Positions 28,124-38,100 of a DNA stretch of 64,000 nucleotides are shown here, one piece after another (position 1 is the first letter of the stretch; the number at the start of each line of letters is the position of its first letter). The notes beneath the pieces were generated by a model, which did no database searches, had not been told where the DNA came from, and was given only the letters and a program-made list of their open reading frames with translations. A program made the position numbers and the translations under genes. Origin of the DNA: an uncultured Cohaesibacter sp. (GTDB taxonomy: Bacteria; Pseudomonadota; Alphaproteobacteria; Rhizobiales; Cohaesibacteraceae); NCBI RefSeq assembly GCF_963682185.1, contig NZ_OY821667.1, positions 2,048,001 through 2,112,000 on the forward strand. The letters run 5' to 3'.

Positions 28124-30145
28124 CTATTGTGCAAGATATTTCTCTCTGTCGGTTAACTGAGCCTGTCGATAATTCGCAAGAATATTGTCATACCAGAATT
28201 GGACATGCCGCCACAGGGGCCTTGCCTTGAACGAAAAGCGCACCTTCCCGGGCTGGCCAGCCAGCTTCGAGGGCAAGTGATCAAAAGAAAAGCGCACCCG
28301 ATAGGATCGGCTTCCCGCAGATCGTTGATAGGTCATTATGGCCTGCAATTTGAAACGGTCCGGTGCGATATCATAATAGTGGCCATTGAGCCGAAACTCT
28401 GCAACGGTCAGCTCATTTTGGAATTTTGAAACATAGCGCTCGGGGAATTGTCCGGTAAAAATGGCGCTCCCATGACTTGGCAGCAGATCTCCCAGAATCT
28501 GACCCGCGATCTTGTATTCGCGCACATTATAGCTGGCTGTTGGAATGAAATAACCGTCGGCCGATGCTTTGATGATCTGTTCATCCCTTGATTTTAACAA
28601 AATAGCGCGACGCTCATTCAGTGAAGCAAGTTGCTTGCGCGTTGCCTGTGCCCTTGCTTCCCCCATGCCCCTTGCATTGCGCAAGGCAAGCTCTGCCTCA
28701 GCCAATTGATGGCGAACCAGCCAAAGCTCTTCATCGACGGAAGGATTGTCGATTTCCGCCAACACATCCCCTTGTTTGACCATCCCAGCCAAATGGACAT
28801 TTTTTATAAATCCTGCATGTGCAACCGTGACGGAATAGGATTGCGCGGTATCCAACTGGACAGGAATTAAGGTGGAGAACGGAAATGGCACAAAGCAAAG
28901 TGCAATCAGGATCAAAAAAGGCGCAAGCCTGATAGGTCCTGTTTTGAAATTTCGGGGAGCATGGGTAGGCGCGCCTGACGCTGCCCCGCTTACAGATTGG
29001 GATTGCTGTTGCATGCGTTTTTCAATGAAGGTCTTGATGGGACGATAGAACATGACAATCATTCCCCAGATGACACAGAAGGCGCCCAAACCAAGATATT
29101 TGGGAGCCATGGCCAACGCGATTTTTGAAATGATATAAATGCGATAGGCAACCGTAGCGATGGAGTAAAGCACCGTCAGAATGTCGCGTCCGCTCTTGGG
29201 CAAAGAGCCTTCATTGCCCAGGCTGAAAACGAAAAGCAACATGTCGGAAAGGCGCATGGCCGCATTGGTGTAGAGATTGCGATGCCCGATCAGATCGGAA
29301 AAAGCAAAATAGCCGTCCAGCTTGGAAAGCGGATTGGCATTAAACAGAATAGAATTCAGTGTCGAGAAGACAAAGATATTGCCAAAAATCGTATGAAAAT
29401 AAGAGCCTCGGGTGAAGTGCCAACCGATAAAAGCAAGCATGCCGATGGTAACATCAACAATGATACCCGCAAGGCTGATCAACACTCGATGCCTACGCCT
29501 TGCTGTAAAATCCGCATCGCTACAATCGACATAGGGCAACGGATAGAAGGAAATCAAGTAGATCCCCGCCATCCGAACTTTTACCCCTAAACGGGTTGCC
29601 ACAAGTACATGCCCCATTTCGTGAATGACTTTCAGGAAAGGAGCGATCAAGCCGAATGTCAGAATTGCCTCAAGCGAAAAGACCGACGAGAAGGTGCCCA
29701 GGATAGACCAATTGTTCCTCACCCCCAGCGCGATACACCAGCACAGAAGCCCAGCCATGAAAAATAGAAATGCGGGTCTGATAAATATGTTTGCCAGCGG
29801 TCTCAAGTGGTTTTGATAGCGCCCCAGATCGAACAGCGGAAGCGACATGAAGATCGGATTGAAGCGCGTTTTCTCCAACGTTTCTCGGTCGCGCATGGAC
29901 TCCATGATATGCAAAAACTGGAACAGGTCTCGAGCCGCTGCATTGTCCAGCGTTTTTGGTGCCTCGGGCTGGTTGGAACGCGGATCCGTCAGTTTGCGGA
30001 CCCGCCTGATCCGACCGGCCAGCAGACGCGATATCGTAAATATCTTGCCGTTCGCGCGGTCGCGAGCAAGAAAAAGGGTGCCTTTTCCTTCTTGTGACGG
30101 ACGCAAATCGATCTGTCTTAGAAGTGTAAGCCTAGGTAGGTCCAC
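28124..30145 (-). CDS. Site-2 (M50) metalloprotease fused to a HlyD-type arm
   Basis: This 673-residue polytopic membrane protein has three parts. Residues 1-50 form a small soluble domain that looks like the PqqD-type fold at the head of similar proteins (LRPSQEGKGTLFLARDRANG). Residues 120-385 carry the membrane-embedded M50 protease, with the zinc motif HEMGH at 175-179 and NPLSKLDGY at 271-279, so the active site looks intact. Another membrane helix near 415-430 leads to a periplasmic HlyD arm: a lipoyl-like half, a short coiled coil with LVRHQLAEAELALRNARGMG, and the second half. It starts at a GTG with AAAGGTG upstream and overlaps the previous gene by 28 bases. It is the last gene of the giant-protein operon. 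A role in exporting or trimming that protein is inferred. Confidence 0.88.
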   Translation of the reverse strand: MDLPRLTLLRQIDLRPSQEGKGTLFLARDRANGKIFTISRLLAGRIRRVRKLTDPRSNQPEAPKTLDNAAARDLFQFLHIMESMRDRETLEKTRFNPIFMSLPLFDLGRYQNHLRPLANIFIRPAFLFFMAGLLCWCIALGVRNNWSILGTFSSVFSLEAILTFGLIAPFLKVIHEMGHVLVATRLGVKVRMAGIYLISFYPLPYVDCSDADFTARRRHRVLISLAGIIVDVTIGMLAFIGWHFTRGSYFHTIFGNIFVFSTLNSILFNANPLSKLDGYFAFSDLIGHRNLYTNAAMRLSDMLLFVFSLGNEGSLPKSGRDILTVLYSIATVAYRIYIISKIALAMAPKYLGLGAFCVIWGMIVMFYRPIKTFIEKRMQQQSQSVSGAASGAPTHAPRNFKTGPIRLAPFLILIALCFVPFPFSTLIPVQLDTAQSYSVTVAHAGFIKNVHLAGMVKQGDVLAEIDNPSVDEELWLVRHQLAEAELALRNARGMGEARAQATRKQLASLNERRAILLKSRDEQIIKASADGYFIPTASYNVREYKIAGQILGDLLPSHGSAIFTGQFPERYVSKFQNELTVAEFRLNGHYYDIAPDRFKLQAIMTYQRSAGSRSYRVRFSFDHLPSKLAGQPGKVRFSFKARPLWRHVQFWYDNILANYRQAQLTDREKYLAQ

Positions 30146-31761
30146 GCTTTCACCTTTACAAATTCGACAGCATACCGCGTCAGTACGACAATGCGCAGGT
30201 CTTGGCCGGCTTCAAGACGCGCGAAACCAGATAAGCCTGCAATAAGACGCCCCTCCCCCGGTTGATCGATACTGGCCTTGGCAACCAACTGTTCGTCTTG
30301 GGATTGTTCGTTCGTCTCAACATAAACAGGTGTTTGGACGGTGAAGGAATAGGTGCGATCACTTAACCCGCGAAAGAAGATGACACCTTTCTGCCCCGGA
30401 GCCACGAGCGGCGCATCAACATCCGATAATGTCAGAGCGACGGCAAAATGATCATCCGGCTGGATGATAACAAGCGGCTGACCGGTGGAAACATGGCGCC
30501 CCAGAGCATCCCGCCCTAAGGTGCGAATAACCGTTCCACTTAACGGCGCCCGAACCGACAGTTGATCCAGCTTTTGTTCGATTTGTGCGAGTTCTGCCTT
30601 CTGGGTTTCCAACTTCTGCATGGCGAGCTGATAACTGCCATAATCATTCTGGGCCAAAGCCGCCTTGCCGGACATTTCCTGAACCGAAATCTGTAAAGTG
30701 ACTTCAGAATGGCGGGCTTCCAGACCAGGCGCCTTCATCAACGCCAATTCATCCCCTTGGCTGACCTTGTCGCCAACATCGACTTTCATTTCTTGCAAAT
30801 AGCTGTCAAAGGACAAATTAACAGTCTGAGCCGTTTGCGGCAGGCTCAAAGCCGATGCCGTAACAATCAGCTTCGCAGGCATCATAAGATAGGTGCCGAG
30901 CGCTAGAGTGGCTACCAAAGAGGCAATCTGCCAAAACCGCTTATGCTTTGTATTTTTCTGTTTCTTTTGCCGCAAACCCAGATTTGCCAATTCGGCGAAG
31001 GGCTCGAGCGCTCCCTTTGCCGGCTTTTCTGCATCCACAAGGACAATAGCGATCCCATTTTCACCCAGTGCGGGCGCGCAAAGATGAAGATTTTCAGCAG
31101 CAATCGCTTCGGTCAGAGTGGCTCCAAGCAACTGCTCCTCATGATCCGAATTGGCAAAAAAGACCTCCTCAACCAAGGCCTCTTGTCTTTGGGTAGAGAC
31201 CAGTTGAGCAACCTCGTCTGAAAAGCCGATCAGTGACTGATCAGAGACAATCACGGATCCACATGTCTTGCTTTTACAGTGCACAAGGAACGCCGCTTTT
31301 GCCACGCCATTCAGGCTCAGGCTTTCCGCAAACCGCTTCATGTATTTGCGGCGGGCCAAAGCCCCCAAGCCACTCAAGTCTTTCAAAGTGTGCAGAAATG
31401 CGCCGCTCGGGGCAGCCTTGTTTGAATGCTTTGACTCAAGAGCAAGATCAGGAGACACCCCGTCCGGGCTTGAGGCGAACACAGCCTTACCCAGATTAGA
31501 AAGCATATCGATAAGAGCTGGAAGCTCATTTACAGGAGGTACATGATCAAATAACCAAGCGCACCATGCCCCTCGCTCATTCCCTTCAAGACCAGGAATA
31601 ATAATAAGCAAATCATCCCCAAATCGTTTCAGACTGGGCTTGTCGCTCAAGCCCTTTGCAAGGGCTAAAATATCGATTGTTTCGGGAAAGTGGCCATGCA
31701 CAAGCCGATACCCGACCGCGCCCGGCTCGCTATGCGCGAGCGCGGTAAGATGAGCAATCAT
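30118..31761 (-). CDS. Membrane-anchored HlyD adaptor with a large cytoplasmic head
   Basis: This 547-residue protein has about 275 N-terminal residues predicted to be cytoplasmic. A single membrane helix follows at about 276-294 (FWQIASLVATLALGTYLMMP), after a Lys-rich stretch (RQKKQKNTKHKR) that fixes the head inside. The periplasmic part is a HlyD adaptor: lipoyl half with KVSQGDELALMKAPGLEARH, coiled coil at about 345-410, second lipoyl half (LSVRAPLSGTVIRTLGRDAL) and a beta barrel. The head is not a known transporter domain to my eye; its second half may be a worn GAF domain. It has neither ATPase motifs nor a protease motif. It is overlapped by the M50 gene and would pair with it and with the TolC-type protein. 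Confidence 0.85.
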   Translation of the reverse strand: MIAHLTALAHSEPGAVGYRLVHGHFPETIDILALAKGLSDKPSLKRFGDDLLIIIPGLEGNERGAWCAWLFDHVPPVNELPALIDMLSNLGKAVFASSPDGVSPDLALESKHSNKAAPSGAFLHTLKDLSGLGALARRKYMKRFAESLSLNGVAKAAFLVHCKSKTCGSVIVSDQSLIGFSDEVAQLVSTQRQEALVEEVFFANSDHEEQLLGATLTEAIAAENLHLCAPALGENGIAIVLVDAEKPAKGALEPFAELANLGLRQKKQKNTKHKRFWQIASLVATLALGTYLMMPAKLIVTASALSLPQTAQTVNLSFDSYLQEMKVDVGDKVSQGDELALMKAPGLEARHSEVTLQISVQEMSGKAALAQNDYGSYQLAMQKLETQKAELAQIEQKLDQLSVRAPLSGTVIRTLGRDALGRHVSTGQPLVIIQPDDHFAVALTLSDVDAPLVAPGQKGVIFFRGLSDRTYSFTVQTPVYVETNEQSQDEQLVAKASIDQPGEGRLIAGLSGFARLEAGQDLRIVVLTRYAVEFVKVKAWTYLGLHF

Positions 31762-31773
31762 ATTCGGATCCGA

Positions 31774-32073
31774 TTAGATTTCGATTGTGCCAAACTGGTT
31801 TTCGTAGGCCTTGATGGATTGAGCCAGAATAGTCGCAAGTCTTTTTGCTGCATATGGGCTCATCACAATACGCTGGGCCAGTTTAACATCGACTCCACCA
31901 TTTTCTTTCAAAGACCCCCGCCATTGCGTATGCGTACCGAACAGAAGAAAGAATTCTTCTCGTGTTGCAGTAGCCGTACCAATATTTGCATATTGGCTTT
32001 CCATCTGGCTATCATCCCAGTTGATATTGAGTCCGTTAAGCGACTGGCTTTGTGTTTCTGATTTGTCAGTCAT
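31774..32073 (-). CDS. DUF3467 protein of the giant-protein operon
   Basis: This small soluble protein of 99 residues matches the DUF3467 pattern: YANIGTATATREEFFLLFG in the first half and RIVMSPYAAKRLATILAQSI, then YENQFG, in the second. The family has no settled function. The ATG at 32073 has AGAGG six bases upstream, better than the ATG at 32079. It lies 38 bases after the giant gene and 12 bases before the HlyD gene, so it is part of the operon. A chaperone or pilot role for the giant substrate is conceivable but is only a guess. Confidence 0.85.
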   Translation of the reverse strand: MTDKSETQSQSLNGLNINWDDSQMESQYANIGTATATREEFFLLFGTHTQWRGSLKENGGVDVKLAQRIVMSPYAAKRLATILAQSIKAYENQFGTIEI

Positions 32074-32111
32074 GATCATCCTCTATCATTCAAATTGGTT
32101 TATTGGTTCAA

Positions 32112-35100
32112 CTATGCTGCCGCTTCTTTCAACTCGATCGGCTGATCGGATTGCAATTCAGCATCTTGTTCAGGTGTCTGTGTAGTGGGATCTGCCGGTT
32201 GGTCAATAACCTTATTCAGCAGATATTCGATGGTCTGTTCGATCAGTTGCTCAAGGGCGACCTGATCAAGATCCCATGCATTGCTCAACTGGTCTGCGAT
32301 GGTCTGCTGAATCGACGCCTTGATGACATCAGCACTCACGCCTGCAGAGACCAATTCGGCCAGATTTTGCACAAAGCTGACCGAGCTGAGCAAAGCAAGC
32401 AAATCATCTGAGAATTGCGCGAGCTCCTCGGAACCAACGACAAAATCATCTCTAAAGGAAAGAAGCTCCTTCTCACCAGCCAGATTGAATTTCTCGCTTT
32501 CCACCTCGACGATAGTGAGAGGTGAGCCGATAACATCATTCTGCTGGGCATTGGAAACCACGTCTGTCGCCTCGGTACCCGCAAAGTTCGAGGTGTAGAG
32601 CTTCCACAACGGCGTATCTCCTTCAAACCCGCTATCCGACCAGGTGGTTTTGAATATACCCGCATAGCCATCAGAGAAGAGCACGTCAGAGGCTGTATCC
32701 CCGTGGAACATGTCGCCGCCCAGCCCACCAATCATGATATCGGCACCACTGTTGCCAAACAGCACATCGTAACCGCCAAATTCATAGGCATAATTGGTTT
32801 CCAGGGTCAACCGACCGGAAATCAGTGAATCGCTGAGTTTAAAGGTACGATTGTAAATAATCGTGTCACCTATGATGATATCATCTCCGTCTCCGCCATA
32901 CATGACCTCAGCCCCAAAGCCGCCGATCATGGTGTCAGCACCACGACCGCCGTACATGACATCATCACCGGCAATATCAATGCGGATACTGATCATATAG
33001 CCGATGCGATCCGCTGCAGACTGTCCCGCATAGGCACTCGCCGTATCATAGAGTGTCATCGTCACAAGATCGCCAATCATCACATCATCATCGTCACCGC
33101 CCGTCATGACGTCCGAACCGGCCTGACCAAACATGATATTGTCACCGGATGTTCCATCCGCTGTGATCGTGTCATCCCCTCCAAGCGACTGGTTGGTAAG
33201 CGTGATCGTTTCCAGATCTGTATTATTGACGAAAGTCGCGGTCGCATCGTCCCCTGCAGCGATATCTTCTCCGTTGCCCAGAGAAACCACGTCATCTCCA
33301 AGGCCCGCGATGATCAAATCATTGCCATCTTCGCCATAAATCTGATCATCCCCACCATAGGTCAGAATCGTGCTCGTCAAGCTCTTGAGACCCGTAGATG
33401 AAGAAGCTGTATAGATTCCGTTGTCACCCAGAATAACATCTTCGCCAGCACCACTGTGAATGATATCACTGTCGGCACCGCCCAGAATAACGTCCTCACC
33501 TGCCCCGGTCGTGATGGTGTCTGCTCCACCAATGTCAGGGTCTACTGTGGTAAATGAACCATCTGTGCCGTTGCTCCAGGAAATCTCACCACGGTCGCCG
33601 ATCACAAAGTTGTCTCCATCACCTGCGGTAAGAATGTCATCACCATCGCCAAGGATAACCTGATTATCGCCATCGCCAAGCGTAACGGTATCATTCAAAG
33701 AGTCGGTCTTACTCGCCGCACTGACCATTTCGACGAGATCACCGCTCTCGCCTTCATTTGGCGTCACCGTGATGCTGCCGTCATCCCCGAGCAGCAGTGT
33801 ATTGCCATCCCCGATGGTCGCTTCATCCGAGCCATCGCCAAGAATGACCTTATTACTCCCATATCCCAGAGTGACAACGTCATCCAATGAGATGGACTGA
33901 CTAACAGCACTCACCATTGCAATGCTGTTCCTGCCTGTCGCTTCATCCGGCGTCACCGTGATGCTGCCATCATCGCCAATCAGCAACGTATCGCCATCCC
34001 CGATGGTCGCTTCATCGGAGCCATCACCCAGAATGACATTGCTGTTGCCATTGCCCAAGGTGACGGTATCATTCTGCGTGCTGGACAGGCTATCAGTGCT
34101 CACCAGTTCGATAAGATTCTCGCCCGTTGCGGCGTCCGGCGTTACCGTGATGCTGCCGTCATCACCGATCAGCAGCGTATCGCCATCCCCGATGGTCGCT
34201 TCATCTGAACCGTCCCCAAGAATGACATTGCTGTTGCCATTTCCCAACGTGACGACATCATCCTGCGTACTGGACAGGCTGTCGGCGCTCACCAGTTCGA
34301 TGAGATTCTCGCCCGTTGCGGCGTCCGGTGTTACCGTGATGCTGCCGTCATCACCGATCAACAGCGTATTGCCATCCCCGATGGTGGCTTCATCCGAGCC
34401 ATCACCCAGAATGACATTGCTGTTGCCATTGCCCAAGGTGACGACATCATCCTGCGTGCTGGACTGGCTATCAGTGCTGACCAGTTCGATGAGATTCTCG
34501 CCCGTTGCGGCGTCCGGTGTTACCATGATGCTGCCGTCATCACCGATCAACAGCGTATTGCCATCCCCGATGGTGGCTTCATCCGAGCCATCACCCAGAA
34601 TGACATTGCTGTTGCCATTGCCCAAGGTGACGACATCATCCTGCGTGTCGGACTGGCTATCAGTGCTGACCAGTTCGATGAGATTCTCGCCCGTTGCTTC
34701 GTCTGGCGTTACCGTGATGCTGCCATCATCGCCAATCAGCAACGTATCGCCATCCCCGATGGTCGCTTCATCCGAGCCATCGCCCAGAATGACATTGCTG
34801 TTGCCATTCCCCAACGTGACGACATCATCCTGCGTGCTGGACTGGCTGTCGGCGCTCACCAGTTCGATGAGATTTTCGCCTGTTGCGACATCCGGCGTCA
34901 CCGTGATGCTGCCATCATCGCCAATCAGCAACGTATTGCCGTCCCCGATGGTGGCCTCATCCGAGCCATCGCCCAGAATGACATTGCTGTTGCCATTGCC
35001 CAGAGTGACCGTGTCATTCTGCGTGCTGGACTGGCTGTCGGCGCTCACCAGTTCAATAAGATTCTCGCCCGTTGCTTCGTCCGGTGTCACCGTGATGCTG

Positions 35101-38100
35101 CCATCATCCCCGATCAGCAGCGTATTCCCGTCCCCGATGATGGCCTCATCCGAGCCATCGCCCAGAATGACATTGCTGTTGCCATTCCCCAAGGTGACGA
35201 CATCATTCTGCGTGCTGGACTGGCTATCAGTGCTCACAAGTTCGATGAGATTCTCGCCCGTTGCGGCATCCGGCGTCACCGTGATGCTGCCATCATCGCC
35301 AATCAGCAGCGTATCCCCATCCCCGATGGTGGCTTCATCGGAGCCATCACCAAGAATGACATTGCTGTTGCCATTCCCCAGAGTGACCGTGTCATCCTGC
35401 GTGTCGGACTGGCTGTCAGCGCTGACCATCTCAATGAGATTCTCGCCTGTTTCGGCATCCGGAGTCACCGTGATGCTGCCGTCATCGCCGATCAGCAGCG
35501 TATCACCATCCCCGATGGTGGCTTCATCCGAGCCATCGCCCAGAATGAGATTGCTGTTGCCATTGCCCAGAGTGACGACATCATCCTGCGTGCTGGACTG
35601 GCTATCAGTGCTCACCAGTTCAATGAGATTCTCGCCTGTTGCGTCATCCGGCGTTACCGTGATGCTGCCATCATCCCCGATCAGCAGCGTGTTGCCATCC
35701 CCAATGGTCGCTTCATCGGAGCCATCCCCCAGAATGACATTGCTGTTGCCATTGCCCAAGGTGACGGTATCATCCTGCGTGCTGGACTGGCTATCAGCGC
35801 TCACCATCTCAATGAGATTCTCGCCTGTTTCGGCATCCGGAGTCACCGTGATGCTGCCGTCATCCCCGATCAGCAGCGTATCCCCATTCCCAATGGTGGC
35901 TGCATCCGAGCCATCGCCCAGAATGACATTGCTGTTGCCATTGCCCAGAGTGACCGTGTCATTCTGCGTGTCGGACTGGCTATCAGCGCTCACCATCTTA
36001 ATGAGATCTTCGCCCGTTGCTGCATCCGGCGTCACCGTGATGCTGCCATCATCGCCGATCAGCAACGTATCCCCATCCCCGATGGTGGCTTCATCCGAGC
36101 CATCACCAAGAATGACATTGCTGTTGCCATTGCCCAAGGTGACGACATCATCCTGCGTGCTGGACTGGCTGTCAGTACTGACCAGTTCGATGAGATTCTC
36201 GCCCGTTGCGGCATCCGGCGTTACCGTGATGCTGCCATCATCGCCGATCAGCAACGTATCCCCATCCCCGATGGTGGCTTCATCTGCACCATCACCCAGA
36301 ATGACATTGCTGTTGCCATTGCCCAAGGTGACGACATCATCCTGCGTGTCGGACTGGCTATCAGCGCTCACCATCTTAATGAGATCTTCGCCCGTTGCTG
36401 CATCCGGCGTCACCGTGATGCTGCCATCATCGCCTATCAGCAACGTATCCCCATCCCCGATGGTGGCTTCATCCGAGCCATCACCAAGAATGACATTGCT
36501 GTTGCCATTGCCCAAGGTGACGACATCATCCTGCGTGCTGGACTGGCTATCAGTGCTGACCATTTCGATGAGATTCTCGCCTGTTGTGTCGTCCGGCGTT
36601 ACCGTGATGCTGCCATCATCGCCAATCAGCAACGTATTGCCGTCCCCGATGGTGGCTTCATCCGAGCCATCGCCAAGAATGACATTGCTGTTGCCATTGC
36701 CCAAGGTAACGGTATCATCCTGCGTGCTGGACTGGCTGTCAGCACTCACCATTTCGATGAGATTCTCGCCTGTTGTGTCGTCCGGCGTTACCGTGATGCT
36801 GCCATCATCGCCAATCAGCAGCGTATCACCATCCCCAATGGTTGCTTCATCCGAACCATCGCCAAGAATAACATTGCTGTTGCCATTGCCCAGAGTGACC
36901 GTGTCATTCTGCGTGTCGGACTGGCTATCGGCACTCACCATCTCAATGAGATTTTCGCCTGTTGCTTCGTCCGGTGTTACCGTGATGCTGCCATCATCGC
37001 CAATCAGCAACGTATCCCCATCCCCAATGGTGGCTTCATCCGAGCCATCGCCAAGAATGACATTGCTGTTGCCATTCCCCAAGGTAACGGTATCATCCTG
37101 CGTGCTGGACTGGCTGTCAGCACTCACCATTTCGATGAGATTCTCGCCTGTTGTGTCGTCCGGCGTTACCGTGATGCTGCCATCATCGCCAATCAGCAAC
37201 GTATCCCCATCCCCAATGGTGGCTTCATCCGAGCCATCGCCAAGAATGACATTGCTGTTGCCATTGCCCAGAGTAACCGTGTCATTCTGCGTGCTGGACT
37301 GGCTGTCGGCACTCACCATCTCAATGAGACCGCCATCATAGTCGTCGTTCGGAGAGATCGAAATGCTACCATCATCAGCAATGAGAATGGCATCGCCATC
37401 CCCTATAGTAGCGGTATCTGAACCACCACCCAGCAAGCCGGTAATGTCACCTGACTTGACGATGACTTCATCATCCCCGTCCGAGCTTGTGGCCGTGCTT
37501 TCAAGCGAACGCGCCAAGGTTGACATCAGAGCAAGAGTTTCTTGTGCCGAGGCGATGTCTGCTTCGCTTGCGTCGGACGCTGGCGGCACATAGGAACGCA
37601 AAGCATTGAGCGCCTCAGCACTGATTTCGATCATGCCAGTGTCACCGAGCACTACAAGATCGGCACTCTCACTTGTAATTGTGTCATCGCCCGTACCGCC
37701 AATGGCAACATCAATCAAATCATCCGGCGCAGAGGTGCCATAGATATTCGGATCGTCATCCCCCACAGTGATGATGTCATCACCATCATTGGCTGTTGCC
37801 GTGCCTGTAATCGTAGAAGCGCTGATATCGATTGTACCATTGTCACCAAGAACGATATCGCCGCCAAGGCCGGAAGAAATGCTGTCCGCCCCTTCACCGC
37901 CGAGAATGATATCGTTCCCTCTACCGCCATTTATGGTATCCGCACCGCCATCATCAGAAGCAACCGAAGCAATATAGGTTGCGCTTTCAAGAATTCCTGC
38001 GCCTGTGATTTCCGCGAAATCACCCACGAGAATATTGTCGCCATAAAGATCCGTCAGCTCTTCGGTCTCGCCATCAGACGCAGCACCCGCAACAAGCAGA

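Noticed and set aside
33729-37319. CRISPR array
   Set aside because: The repeats are 189 bp, contiguous, coding and without unique spacers; no cas genes are present.
33922-37341. Long plus-strand open frame with Ser/Pro-rich repetitive translation
   Set aside because: It is the exact reverse of the tandem repeats of the giant gene; the period is a multiple of three, so one stop-free unit keeps the whole strand open. No start signal or family resemblance.
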